This document shows, one piece after another, positions 20,827 to 30,433 of a DNA stretch of 64,000 nt (position 1 is its first letter; the number at the start of each line of letters is the position of its first letter). Source of the stretch: an uncultured Desulfobulbus sp. (GTDB taxonomy: Bacteria; Desulfobacterota; Desulfobulbia; Desulfobulbales; Desulfobulbaceae). The stretch lies in contig NZ_OY762276.1 in NCBI RefSeq assembly GCF_963665445.1, forward strand, positions 1,954,001 through 2,018,000, read 5' to 3'. The notes under the pieces are model-generated. The model was not told where the DNA came from, searched no databases, and saw nothing but the letters and a program-made list of their open reading frames with translations. A program made the translations under genes and the position numbers.

Positions 20827-20867
20827 ATGCCTGAAATCGCCGGACGGTTTCAGGCATTTGTTGTTTT
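20827..20867 (+). terminator. Intercistronic terminator/attenuator between livK and livH
   Basis: ATGCCTGAAA at 20827-20836 pairs perfectly with TTTCAGGCAT at 20848-20857 (ten base pairs, 11-base loop), followed by TTGTTGTTTTT. Its position just after the binding-protein gene suggests partial termination or mRNA-end protection. Confidence 0.8.
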
Positions 20868-20900
20868 TACCCTTCTCTTTCATTGAGTAGCTCTTGCCCC

Positions 20901-21803
<903 letters not shown>

Positions 21804-21815
21804 GCGGGAGGGAAT

Positions 21816-23021
21816 ATGCTGCGCATCAAGGATATGTATCGTGCCGTTGTCATCGGTCTGTGGTTCATGTTTCTCACCTTTCCCCTGCTGGTAATCAAGG
21901 TCAACACCATTGAAAACACCATACTCTGGCGCTGGTCCAACATGTTCTGGGTCGGCGGCATCAGTGCCGGGGTTGCCCTGCTATCCACAGTCTTCAAGCG
22001 AATCCTGGAAGGGCGGCAGATTCGACGCTGGTTCGAGGACAGCAAGGTTGTTGTTGCCCCATGGGGCCGCACAATCAAAAAACGCAGGGTCTACCTCCCT
22101 CTGCTTGCCCTCGGCGTCCTCTTCTTTCTCGTCTTCCCCACCCAGTTTTCCACCTACCAGACCACCATCATGACCACGGCCCTGATGTACGTGGTGCTCG
22201 GCCTGGGGCTCAATATCGTGGTGGGGGTGGCCGGGCTGCTGGACCTGGGCTACGTGGCCTTCTACGCTGTGGGCGCCTACAGCTATGCCCTGTTGAACCT
22301 TCATTTCGGGCTCGGTTTTTGGACCGTACTTCCGGTGGCAGGCCTGCTGGCTGCCCTGTTCGGCATCCTCCTCGGTTTTCCGGTGCTGCGGTTGCGCGGC
22401 GATTACCTGGCCATCGTCACCATGGGCTTTGGTGAAATCATCCGTCTTATCCTGGAAAACTGGGACGAGTTCTCTCAGGGCCCGAGCGGTATCTCCAATA
22501 TTCCCCGCCCCGGATTTTTCGGCATGGAGATGAGCCTTGAGCAGTCCATCATCTACACCTACTACCTGATGATGCTAATGGTGGCTTTCACCATCTTTGT
22601 GGTCAATCGACTGCAAAATTCGCGCATCGGCAGGGCCTGGTTTGCCCTGCGCGAGGATGAAATCGCCTGCCAGGCCATGGGCATCGACAAAACAAGGACC
22701 AAGCTCACCGCCTTTGCCCTGGGTGCCTTCTGGGCCGGAATGGCCGGGGTCTTCTTCGCCGCCCAGAATACCTATGTCAGCCCGAAAAGTTTTACCTTCC
22801 TCGAGTCGGCGATCATCCTCTGCATCGTGGTGCTCGGCGGCATGGGATCGATCATCGGCGTCATCATCGGCGCTTTGGTCCTGATTCTCTTACCCGAGTA
22901 TCTGCGAGCTGTTGCCGACTATCGCATGCTCGCCTTCGGTGCCGTCCTGGTGGCGATGATGATCTTTCGCCCCCAGGGCATCATCTCCACTGTGCGCCGA
23001 ACATACACACTCAACCGCTAA
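21816..23021 (+). CDS. livM: Branched-chain amino acid ABC transporter permease LivM
   Basis: Second membrane subunit, 401 residues. Three hydrophobic segments precede the conserved permease core, an N-terminal extension like that of the long LivM of E. coli. The core begins near residue 120 (YVVLGLGLNIVVGVAGLLDLGYVAFYAVGAY in relatives; the matching region is visible here) and contains the coupling block RIGRAWFALREDEIACQAMGI. It is tightly packed between livH and livG. Confidence 0.93.
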   Translation: MLRIKDMYRAVVIGLWFMFLTFPLLVIKVNTIENTILWRWSNMFWVGGISAGVALLSTVFKRILEGRQIRRWFEDSKVVVAPWGRTIKKRRVYLPLLALGVLFFLVFPTQFSTYQTTIMTTALMYVVLGLGLNIVVGVAGLLDLGYVAFYAVGAYSYALLNLHFGLGFWTVLPVAGLLAALFGILLGFPVLRLRGDYLAIVTMGFGEIIRLILENWDEFSQGPSGISNIPRPGFFGMEMSLEQSIIYTYYLMMLMVAFTIFVVNRLQNSRIGRAWFALREDEIACQAMGIDKTRTKLTAFALGAFWAGMAGVFFAAQNTYVSPKSFTFLESAIILCIVVLGGMGSIIGVIIGALVLILLPEYLRAVADYRMLAFGAVLVAMMIFRPQGIISTVRRTYTLNR

Positions 23022-23045
23022 TCTGTTGCAAATTTGACACAGCCC

Positions 23046-23834
23046 ATGGAACCTTTACTCACCGTTCACGGCCTGACCATGGATTTCGGTGGCATCCGTG
23101 CCCTGGACAAGGTGGAACTTCGCATACATCCTGGCGAAATTGTTGCCTTAATCGGCCCAAACGGTGCCGGCAAGACCACCTTCTTCAACTGCCTGACCGG
23201 CATCTACACGCCCACCGGCGGAGAAATTCTCTTCCGTCGAAGCGGCAAAAAGCCCAAGCGGCTCAACGGGTACAAGCCCAATCGGATCACCGAACTCGGC
23301 CTGGCACGCACCTTCCAAAACATCCGTCTTTTCCCTAACATGAGCGTGCTTGAAAATGTGATGATCGGCCGCCACTGCCGCACCCGGGCCAACATCCTCG
23401 GCGCTATCTTGCGTAATCCGTCCACAATACGGGAAGAAAAAAATATTGTTGGCGCAAGTTTTGCATTGCTAGAACGAATCGGCTTGGCGGATCAGGCCAA
23501 TACTTTGGCCAGGAATCTTCCCTACGGTGCACAGCGCCGGTTGGAAGTTGCCCGGGCACTGGCCACCGAACCGTCCCTGCTGCTGCTTGATGAACCGGCA
23601 GCCGGGATGAACCCGCAGGAAACGCTGGAACTCAACTCGCTGATCAACTCGATCAAGACGGATGGCCTCTCCATCCTCCTGATCGAGCATGACATGAAGA
23701 TGGTGATGGCGCTGTCCGACCATATCTTTGTCATGGACTACGGCCAAATAATTGCCGAAGGCACGCCCGAAGAGGTGCGCTACAACCCGGCGGTGATCAA
23801 GGCCTACCTCGGCAAGGAGGACGTGCATGCTTGA
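23046..23834 (+). CDS. livG: Branched-chain amino acid ABC transporter ATPase LivG
   Basis: One of the two cytoplasmic ATPases, 262 residues. Walker A GPNGAGKTTFFN, a LivG-type signature region (LPYGAQRRLEVARALA) and Walker B LLLLDEPAAGMNP are complete. The ATG at 23046 is used; a TTG at 23034 in frame would add four residues. The end overlaps livF by eight bases. Confidence 0.95.
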   Translation: MEPLLTVHGLTMDFGGIRALDKVELRIHPGEIVALIGPNGAGKTTFFNCLTGIYTPTGGEILFRRSGKKPKRLNGYKPNRITELGLARTFQNIRLFPNMSVLENVMIGRHCRTRANILGAILRNPSTIREEKNIVGASFALLERIGLADQANTLARNLPYGAQRRLEVARALATEPSLLLLDEPAAGMNPQETLELNSLINSIKTDGLSILLIEHDMKMVMALSDHIFVMDYGQIIAEGTPEEVRYNPAVIKAYLGKEDVHA

Positions 23835-24534
23835 GGTCGAAGGAATCGACGTCTTCTACGGCAACATTCAGGCCTTGCACGGGGTGAGCCTCAGCGTCAA
23901 CCAGGGCGAGATCATTACCCTGATCGGGTCCAACGGGGCGGGCAAATCAACCACCCTTATGGCGATCAGCGGCATCGTGGTGCCACGCAGGGGCTCGATC
24001 CGATTTGAAGGCAAGGAAATATCCGCCATGGCTCCGGACGGCATCGTCAAGCTCGGTCTCTGCCAGGTGCCCGAGGGGCGGCACATCTTTGCCAATCTGA
24101 GCGTGGCCGAAAACCTCGATCTGGGGGCCTTCCTCCGCAGGGATCGCAAAGGGATCAACAGCGACCTGGACTATGTCTACCAGCTGTTCCCGATCCTGGC
24201 CGAGCGGCGCAACCAGCCAGGCGGCAATCTCTCCGGGGGGGAACAGCAGATGCTGGCCATCAGCCGAGCCCTCATGGCCCGGCCGAAACTGCTCCTGCTC
24301 GATGAGCCCTCCATGGGACTGGCGCCTCTGGTCACCAAGCAGATATTTGAGATCATAGAGACAATTAACAAGGAACACGGCACGACTATTTTCCTGGTGG
24401 AGCAGAACGCCAACCTGGCGCTGCAGGTGGCCCATCGAGGCTATGTCCTGGAAAACGGTCGTGTGGTCCTTGAGGACAAGGCAGCAGCGCTGCTTCGCAA
24501 TACCGCTATACAGAAAGCGTATCTCGGCATTTGA
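23827..24534 (+). CDS. livF: Branched-chain amino acid ABC transporter ATPase LivF
   Basis: Second ATPase of the importer, 235 residues. Walker A GSNGAGKSTTLM, signature LSGGEQQMLAISRALM, and Walker B LLLLDEPSMGLAP, with the switch His region in IFLVEQNANLAL (Gln in place of His, as is usual in LivF). The eight-base overlap with livG implies coupled translation. Confidence 0.95.
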   Translation: MLEVEGIDVFYGNIQALHGVSLSVNQGEIITLIGSNGAGKSTTLMAISGIVVPRRGSIRFEGKEISAMAPDGIVKLGLCQVPEGRHIFANLSVAENLDLGAFLRRDRKGINSDLDYVYQLFPILAERRNQPGGNLSGGEQQMLAISRALMARPKLLLLDEPSMGLAPLVTKQIFEIIETINKEHGTTIFLVEQNANLALQVAHRGYVLENGRVVLEDKAAALLRNTAIQKAYLGI

Positions 24535-24581
24535 AATTGGCCCGGTCAGGCCCTTCCTGCCGGGAACAGGAAAGGATCATT

Positions 24582-25589
24582 ATGAGTACGACAGTAAAGG
24601 TTGGAGTTATTGGTGTTGGCTATCTCGGACGTTTCCACGCCCAGAAATATGCCGCCATGGAAAACGTGGAACTTGTTGGCGTGGCCGATGCCGATCCGGC
24701 CCGTGCCCGTCAGGTGGCCGATGAGGTGGGGACCGAGGCCTACAGCGACTATACCGAACTGCTGCCCAAGGTGGATGCGGTTTCCCTTGCCGTGCCGACC
24801 AGCCTCCACCATCAGGTGGCCAAGGCCTGCCTGTTGGCCAAGGTGGATGTGATGGTGGAAAAACCGATCACCACGACCCTCGGCGAGGCTGATGACCTGA
24901 TAACCCTGGCCAAAGAAAACAAATGCATTCTCCAAGTCGGCCACCTGGAGCGATTCAACCCCGCGGTGCTGGCAACGCAACCCCTGCTGACCCATCCCCT
25001 GTTCATCGAGGCGCACCGTATCGCCGTGTTCAAGGATCGCGGCACGGATGTGGATGTGGTCCTGGATTTGATGATCCACGATATCGACATCGTGCTCTCC
25101 ATCGTCAAAGCGCCGATCGTCTCCATTCTCACCGCTGGCTCGCCGGTGGTCACCAAGCAGACCGATATCGCCAACGCCCGCCTCATCTTTGCCAACGGCT
25201 GCACCGCCAACATCACGGTGAGTCGCATCTCCATGGACAACATGCGGCGGATGCGCATCTTTCAGCCCGGCCAGTATCTGTCGGTCGATTTCGGCAAAAA
25301 GGAAGTCATGTCGGTCCGCCTCAAACCGGTTGAGCCCGGAACCATGCCCGTACCCGAAATCAAGAAGTCAGGCTTCCAGGATCAGGATGCCCTGGAGCTG
25401 GAACTGCGCGACTTCATCGCCCATGTCCGCGATCGCAGCCTCCCCCAGGTCACCGGCGAACAGGGACGCCGTGCCCTGGATGTCGCGCTGCAGGTGGTCG
25501 CGCAGATCAAGGAGAACCGCCAAAACGTCGAACAGATTCTTATCAGCGAGGGACGTTCAGACCTGCTGGCCTTTTTGGGTCAGCCTTGA
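24582..25589 (+). CDS. Gfo/Idh/MocA-family oxidoreductase linked to lpxB
   Basis: NAD(P)-dependent sugar oxidoreductase of 335 residues. The Rossmann motif is GVIGVGYLGRFHAQKY; the catalytic-type EKPITTT segment and the downstream H-x-x-DI motif (MIHDIDIVLS) mark the family. It lies 29 bases before lpxB, so it probably acts on a UDP-sugar or lipid A intermediate. The GnnA enzymes that oxidise UDP-GlcNAc to make amide-linked lipid A belong to this family and are one candidate, but their usual aminotransferase partner GnnB is not adjacent. The ATG at 24582 follows AGGAAAGGA. Confidence 0.85.
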   Translation: MSTTVKVGVIGVGYLGRFHAQKYAAMENVELVGVADADPARARQVADEVGTEAYSDYTELLPKVDAVSLAVPTSLHHQVAKACLLAKVDVMVEKPITTTLGEADDLITLAKENKCILQVGHLERFNPAVLATQPLLTHPLFIEAHRIAVFKDRGTDVDVVLDLMIHDIDIVLSIVKAPIVSILTAGSPVVTKQTDIANARLIFANGCTANITVSRISMDNMRRMRIFQPGQYLSVDFGKKEVMSVRLKPVEPGTMPVPEIKKSGFQDQDALELELRDFIAHVRDRSLPQVTGEQGRRALDVALQVVAQIKENRQNVEQILISEGRSDLLAFLGQP

Positions 25590-25618
25590 TACAGGGCTGT
25601 GCACCAAAGGTTGATCAG

Positions 25619-26767
25619 ATGAAGGAAATCATGATCGTCGCCGGGGAGGCCTCGGGCGATATGCACGGGGCCAATCTTGTGCGGGCCATGCGCGAGCAGG
25701 ATCCCACCCTGCAGTTTTCCGGCATGGGCGGAACCGAACTGGCGAATGCCGGGGTGGAGTTGCTTTGCGATGCGGCCAAGATCGCGGTGGTGGGGGCCTT
25801 TGAGGTGATCAGTCACCTCGGTGACATTCTCGCCGCCCGGCGAGCCCTGCTCGAGCGGATGCGCAGTCATCGTCCGGCACTTTGTATCCTGATCGACTAC
25901 CCGGATTTTAACCTGCTCTTGGCCAAAGAGGCCAAGAAGTTGGGGATTCGGGTGCTCTACTACATCAGTCCCCAGATCTGGGCCTGGCGTCAAAGCCGGG
26001 TCCACAAGATCGCCCGCCTCACCGACCGGGTGGCGGTGATCCTGCCCTTTGAACAGGATTTTTACCGAAAATACGGCTACGAAGCCGATTTTGTCGGCCA
26101 TCCCCTGCTCGACTCGGTACGTGCCGATAAAAGTCCCGAGGAATTTCGCCGGGAACATGGCCTGACTGCGGAGCGGCGATTGATCGGCCTGTTGCCGGGC
26201 AGTCGGAAAAAAGAAATCTCCGCCCTGCTGCCCGACTTTTTAGACGCCGCCAAACTGCTCGCCAAAGGGCAGGCGAACCTGAGCTTTCTTCTGCCCCAGG
26301 CACCGACCATTGAACGGTCGCTGCTCGACGCCCATGGACTGAAGGAAGCCCAGCAAACGCTGGATATCCGTCTCATCCACGAGGACCGCTACTCGATAAT
26401 GGCGGCCTGCGATGCGGCTGTAGCCGCCTCGGGCACAGTGCTGCTTGAGCTGGCCATACTTGGCGTTCCCACGGTGGCGGCCTACCGCCTGTCCCCCCTG
26501 ACCTATGCCCTGGGGCGACTGCTTATTCGTGGTCTGCGCTTTTTCTCCCTGGTCAACCTCATCGCCAGGCGGGAGATCATCCCCGAGCTCCTCCAGGACG
26601 CAGTCACCCCGGAGCGAATCGCCGCCGAGCTCTTGCCGCTTGTTGGTCCCTCGAGTCGGCGAAACGCCATGGTGGCTGGTTTTACCGAGGTCTGTCAACG
26701 CCTCGGTGGTCCCGGCGCCTCACAACGGGCGGCCCGGGTGGCCTTTGAACTCCTTGATCAAGGGTAA
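25619..26767 (+). CDS. lpxB: Lipid A disaccharide synthase
   Basis: Glycosyltransferase (GT19) that condenses UDP-2,3-diacylglucosamine with lipid X; 382 residues. It opens with IMIVAGEASGDMHGANL, and has LIDYPDFNLLLAKEAKKLGI, YYISPQIWAWRQSR and FVGHPLLD, all diagnostic. The C-terminal donor-site block AASGTVLLELAILGVPTVAAYR is intact. The start at 25619 is the first that fits the family alignment. Confidence 0.96.
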   Translation: MKEIMIVAGEASGDMHGANLVRAMREQDPTLQFSGMGGTELANAGVELLCDAAKIAVVGAFEVISHLGDILAARRALLERMRSHRPALCILIDYPDFNLLLAKEAKKLGIRVLYYISPQIWAWRQSRVHKIARLTDRVAVILPFEQDFYRKYGYEADFVGHPLLDSVRADKSPEEFRREHGLTAERRLIGLLPGSRKKEISALLPDFLDAAKLLAKGQANLSFLLPQAPTIERSLLDAHGLKEAQQTLDIRLIHEDRYSIMAACDAAVAASGTVLLELAILGVPTVAAYRLSPLTYALGRLLIRGLRFFSLVNLIARREIIPELLQDAVTPERIAAELLPLVGPSSRRNAMVAGFTEVCQRLGGPGASQRAARVAFELLDQG

Positions 26768-26778
26768 AAACGGAACAC

Positions 26779-27111
26779 CTATTTTTCCAAGTTCGTCTTC
26801 TGTTCTTGTTCCGCCTCTTCCTGCTCCTTATTGGCTTTATCCTCGTCGACAACGCAGTAATCGTTGCTGCTGTCCATGCCGGTATGTCCATGCCAGCGTT
26901 CGTCGGCCCAATCCATCTCCTGAATCTGGTTCATGTGCTCCTCCCTGGAATCACGCTCGTTGAAAAACCTCAACAGACGCTTTGCCATCTGTAAGATGAA
27001 ATCTCCATGGCGCGGCTGCACCGCACCGTATTCCCGAGCGAGGAATACGCTATAACCGTAAGATGCGATCCACTCCAATCTGGCGTATAGGAATACCTTT
27101 TCAAACGACAT
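26779..27111 (-). CDS. Hypothetical acidic-tailed protein
   Basis: I do not recognise this 110-residue protein. The first 55 residues have a mixed, folded-looking composition (ARLEWIASYGYSVFLAREYG); the last 30 are very rich in Glu, Lys and Gln and likely disordered or coiled coil. The gene converges on lpxB with an 11-base gap and diverges from the Smr gene. No clear ribosome site is visible, so the coding call rests on amino acid composition and the absence of any other gene in the gap. Confidence 0.5.
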   Translation of the reverse strand: MSFEKVFLYARLEWIASYGYSVFLAREYGAVQPRHGDFILQMAKRLLRFFNERDSREEHMNQIQEMDWADERWHGHTGMDSSNDYCVVDEDKANKEQEEAEQEQKTNLEK

Positions 27112-27167
27112 TTATCAAGATATCATCTGGAAACGATGGATAAACAGTTTTCCTGCAAGGCAATCCC

Positions 27168-27449
27168 ATGGAAGAGTTTCCTCCGGTAGAAATCCCGATC
27201 AACGGCGTGCTCGACCTGCACGCCTTTTCCCCCAAGGATATGAAAACCCTGGTGCCGGAGTTTCTTGAGGCCTGCCGTGAACAGGGCATCCTGGAAGTGC
27301 GGATCATCCACGGCAAGGGCACCGGGGCCCTGCGGCGCACGGTGCATGCCCTGCTGTTGCGGATGGAGATGGTGGCGGATTTCCGCCTGGGAGATGAAAC
27401 CAGCGGTTCCTGGGGAGCGACCCTGGTCAGGCTTCGGGCGGGGCAGTAG
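27168..27449 (+). CDS. Smr-domain protein
   Basis: A 93-residue protein that is essentially one Smr domain, the module found at the C-terminus of MutS2 and in nucleases or ribosome-rescue factors. The core motifs are LDLHAFSPKD (LDLHG type) and IIHGKGTGALR (HGKG motif). Without further domains its nucleic-acid target cannot be read. The 3' end overlaps the convergent gene by 23 bases. Confidence 0.85.
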   Translation: MEEFPPVEIPINGVLDLHAFSPKDMKTLVPEFLEACREQGILEVRIIHGKGTGALRRTVHALLLRMEMVADFRLGDETSGSWGATLVRLRAGQ

Positions 27450-27936
27450 GGTCCATTGCCTCGACCAATCCATGCATCGAGCCCAGGGTGCGGACCTGGA
27501 GCATGAAGGTCGACGGCAGGGGCAGCTCGCGCTCCTCCTGGAGAATCCCCAGGGCCTTGGCCATAAGCAGAGAGCCGATGGAATGGATCCCCTGCTGATT
27601 GTCGCAGATGGTCTTCATCCGCAGGGCATCGGTGATGATCGGAACAAGCTCGCCCACAGTGGTTTTGAGTTCGTGCAGTTCGCGCTCGACCAGTTCCCGG
27701 TTGGTACTTGCAAAATCACTGATCCCGCTGTCCGTGGGCTGGGTGCCGAAAAGGTTGTTGATCACCGCGCCCGCAAGTTGGGTGTGAAAGGTTTCGACCT
27801 GATCGACGTAGCGGTCGTGGACGTTCTGGCGCAGCACCTTGAACAGCACCATCTGCACCGTGGTGACCGCTTCACGCATCACCGGGATAACCTTGTTGTC
27901 GACCATGGGTTTGTTGTCTTGTGAATCTTGGGTCAT
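27427..27936 (-). CDS. Conserved-looking hypothetical protein linked to DUF493 gene
   Basis: A protein of 169 residues, predicted mostly helical, with no signal peptide or membrane span and no motif I can name. It opens MTQDSQDNKPMVDNKV and contains the helical stretch VHDRYVDQVETFHTQLAGAVINNLFG. The ATG overlaps the stop of the upstream DUF493 gene (ATGA), so the two are co-translated. A longer frame extends to 28011 but would overlap DUF493 widely. Its 3' end overlaps the Smr gene in a convergent arrangement. Confidence 0.7.
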   Translation of the reverse strand: MTQDSQDNKPMVDNKVIPVMREAVTTVQMVLFKVLRQNVHDRYVDQVETFHTQLAGAVINNLFGTQPTDSGISDFASTNRELVERELHELKTTVGELVPIITDALRMKTICDNQQGIHSIGSLLMAKALGILQEERELPLPSTFMLQVRTLGSMHGLVEAMDPTAPPEA

Positions 27937-28196
27937 ATCACCACTCGAATTGCCGGATGATTGGAAAAGTGCCGGTACAAACGCAGCCGCTCGGCCTCGC
28001 TGTCCACACAAATCTCCAGGTTCAGACTGAGATACCTGCCACCGGAACTGGCATTCCCCTCGGATACGATACAGAGGTTCACATCAACGGTTGCCTCGAT
28101 CGCCTCCATGATCGCGGAACGATCTTCGCCGATCAGTCGGTAATGCCATTGGCAGGGATAATCTATTTGTGGCTTGCAGCCATTCAATTCATTCAT
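27933..28196 (-). CDS. DUF493 (YbeD-like) protein
   Basis: An 87-residue ACT-like regulatory protein of the DUF493/YbeD family. Features are YPCQWHYRLIGED near the start, a middle YLSLNLEICVDSEAE, and the C-terminal FSNHPAIRVVI. YbeD in E. coli lies beside lipoate genes, but its role there is uncertain and no lipoate gene is near here. The start at 28196 is preferred to 28244 because the family alignment begins there. Confidence 0.8.
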   Translation of the reverse strand: MNELNGCKPQIDYPCQWHYRLIGEDRSAIMEAIEATVDVNLCIVSEGNASSGGRYLSLNLEICVDSEAERLRLYRHFSNHPAIRVVI

Positions 28197-28321
28197 ACTC
28201 GCTCCTTGTGCGGCCTTATACCGCAGCTTGTCTATGCATGCCACAGGAAATAGCGCTCCTCAATTTCATTGGAGAATGTTACACTTGGTCCAAGTCTACT
28301 CAAGCTTGTGCGGAGCCTGTT

Positions 28322-29236
28322 ATGCGTCATCAGATTTTAATTGTAAACAACCAGTTGCAGCGGGCCGATCTGCCTCCGGAGTATTCCGAGAAATTTGATC
28401 TCGTTACCGCCAGCGACGGCAAGGAGGGGTTGGCCCGCCTGGCCCGCTCCGCAAACTGGGCAGCGGTGCTGGTGGCCAACGACTTGGCGGACATGAGCGC
28501 CATGGCATTTTTCAGCCAAGCCGTCACCCTGTCCCAGGCCATTTTGCTGCTCCTCGTCCCTGACGACCAGGTGCTGGAGGCCCTCCACTTTGCCAACAGC
28601 CGTTCCATTCTCCGCGTGGTACCCGCGAGCACCCCTGGCGATGTATTGGCGCGCATCTTTTTTGATGCAGCGCACCAGTACACCTTGCTCCATCAGGAGG
28701 AGAACCTGTGGGAACGGATGAGCCAAATAACCCTGATCGACCCGCTCACCGGCTGTTTTTCCCGGCTGCATCTGGAGGAACATCTCAAAAAAGAACTCAA
28801 ACGCTCCCAGCGCTACGGTCACCATCTCGCCCTCATTCTCTGCGATATAGACGGCTTGAAAGGGGTCAACGAATCTTTTGGCCACCGTATCGGCGATCAA
28901 ATTCTCACCGGTTTTGCCCAGATTGCCCTGCAGCAGATCCGTCGGGACATTGACACCGTTACCCGTTGGGGAGAAGACGAATTTTTGCTGGTGTTGCCGG
29001 AGACCCCGCTTCGCGGGGCCGGACGGGTGGCAAGCCGTCTGCGCGAACAGTTCACCGAATCCACCGGGTTCCTGGACGGCCATCAGCTCACCTGCACCGC
29101 CAGTTTCGGCGTGGCCGGATTCACCCCGGATCATTCCAGCTGCAATGCCCAGATGGACGATTTACTGCTCATCGCCAGCCGTTGCCTGATGCAGGCCAAG
29201 GCCGCAGGCGGCAATCAAGTGCTCTGCTGCCCGTGA
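28322..29236 (+). CDS. Degenerate receiver plus GGDEF-like protein
   Basis: A 304-residue protein with an N-terminal receiver-like fold and a C-terminal GGDEF domain. The receiver lacks the phosphorylatable Asp (LVAND in its place), so it is unlikely to be phosphorylated normally. The GGDEF domain has DPLTGCFSR and a CDIDGLKGVNESFGH block, but the signature reads WGEDEF, with Glu in place of the second Gly. It may be a weak diguanylate cyclase or a c-di-GMP/GTP sensor. The stop overlaps the GTG start of yaaA (GTGA). Confidence 0.85.
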   Translation: MRHQILIVNNQLQRADLPPEYSEKFDLVTASDGKEGLARLARSANWAAVLVANDLADMSAMAFFSQAVTLSQAILLLLVPDDQVLEALHFANSRSILRVVPASTPGDVLARIFFDAAHQYTLLHQEENLWERMSQITLIDPLTGCFSRLHLEEHLKKELKRSQRYGHHLALILCDIDGLKGVNESFGHRIGDQILTGFAQIALQQIRRDIDTVTRWGEDEFLLVLPETPLRGAGRVASRLREQFTESTGFLDGHQLTCTASFGVAGFTPDHSSCNAQMDDLLLIASRCLMQAKAAGGNQVLCCP

Positions 29237-29991
29237 TTCTTTTCACCTCATCCAAGGGCCAGGATTACAGCCCCTTTCCCTCGCCGCTGCCGCCCACCGA
29301 GCCCGAGTTGCAGCACAAGGCCGTCCAACTCAACCAACTCCTAACTCAACTGGACGCTTCAGGTATTCAGCAGTTGATGGGGATCAGCGACAGCTTGACC
29401 GCACGCACCTTGGATGAGATTGCAAGCTGGCCCCGCAGCCCGCGAAAGCCCGCCCTGTTCACCTACTGTGGCGAGGCCTTTCGCAGCCTTGATCCCGCAC
29501 AGCTCTCCGATGAAGAGCTTATCTATGCCCAGGCCAATTTGCGGATCCTCTCCGGCCTCTACGGCATTTTACGCCCCGTTGACCTGATAGCGCCGCACCG
29601 GCTCGAGATGGGGTACCGGCTCGTCAACCCGGCCGGGTCTACGCTCTACCCTTTTTGGCGCAGCGATATCACCGCCCTGCTCAATGCGGCCCTTGCAGCA
29701 ACCACATCCCCCTGGCTGATCAACCTGGCCTCTGTGGAGTACAGCAAGGTGGTGGATAGAAATCGGCTTGCACGGCCCATGCTCGACATCCAGTTCAAGG
29801 AGGAATCTGGCGGCAAACACAAAACCGTCGCCGTCCATGCCAAACGGGCACGGGGCATGATGGCCCACTTTCTCCTCGAAAATCGCAGCCAATCCCTTGA
29901 TACACTCTGCACCTTCACCGGTGGCGGCTATCGCTTCCGTTCCGAGCTCTCGAAGGACAACCTGCTGGTCTTCACCCGCCCCCAACCCTGA
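29233..29991 (+). CDS. yaaA: YaaA-family peroxide-stress protein
   Basis: A 252-residue member of the YaaA (DUF328) family; E. coli YaaA limits free iron and oxidative damage during peroxide stress and is DNA-binding. Family blocks visible are LFTYCGEAFRSLD, LRILSGLYGILRPVDLIAPHRLEMG and VAVHAKRARGMMAHFLLEN. The start is a GTG inside the stop of the preceding gene, supported by the family N-terminus VILFTSSKGQDY. It converges on the TM2 gene with a seven-base gap. Confidence 0.92.
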   Translation: MILFTSSKGQDYSPFPSPLPPTEPELQHKAVQLNQLLTQLDASGIQQLMGISDSLTARTLDEIASWPRSPRKPALFTYCGEAFRSLDPAQLSDEELIYAQANLRILSGLYGILRPVDLIAPHRLEMGYRLVNPAGSTLYPFWRSDITALLNAALAATTSPWLINLASVEYSKVVDRNRLARPMLDIQFKEESGGKHKTVAVHAKRARGMMAHFLLENRSQSLDTLCTFTGGGYRFRSELSKDNLLVFTRPQP

Positions 29992-29998
29992 TCCCCCT

Positions 29999-30427
29999 TT
30001 AGTAGGCCGTATAGGGTCTGCTTCGATTGTACCCACTGTTGATCAGGGTGATCTGATCGTTCAAGGTCCACATGTCGTAGATGTACCCCAACCCGAAAAC
30101 ACCGAAGGTCAGCAGGTAAAGCAGACCGGTGCCGATCTTGCCCATGTAAAAGCGGTGCACACCGAACATCCCCAAAAAAACCAGCAGCAGCCACGACACG
30201 TTGTAATCGATCGGTCCGGGAACAAAGCGCAGATCAGCCTCGCGGTCCATCATCGGAATGAGAAAGAGATCGACAATCCAGCCGATAAAAAAGATCCCCA
30301 GGGTGAGAAAGTAAATCGTCCCGGAGACCGACTTGCCGTAGTAGAAACGATGCGCCCCGAAAAAACCGAATATCCAGGCCAGATAGCCGATCACCAGGCT
30401 GTGGGTTTGCCGACGTTCAATTTCCAT
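29999..30427 (-). CDS. Protein with two tandem TM2 domains
   Basis: A 142-residue inner-membrane protein with four predicted helices arranged as two TM2 repeats. Each repeat has the G-x-x-GAHRFY-x-G or G-x-x-GVHRFY-x-G loop followed by a second helix that ends in D (IVDLF, IYDMW). TM2 proteins are widespread and mostly of unknown role. It follows nagZ with a six-base gap and is probably co-transcribed with it. Confidence 0.85.
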   Translation of the reverse strand: MEIERRQTHSLVIGYLAWIFGFFGAHRFYYGKSVSGTIYFLTLGIFFIGWIVDLFLIPMMDREADLRFVPGPIDYNVSWLLLVFLGMFGVHRFYMGKIGTGLLYLLTFGVFGLGYIYDMWTLNDQITLINSGYNRSRPYTAY

Positions 30428-30433
30428 GGCATT

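Noticed and set aside
19826..20857. Minus-strand open frame opposite livK
   Set aside because: It is a shadow of the livK binding-protein gene, with a strongly biased composition and no domain.
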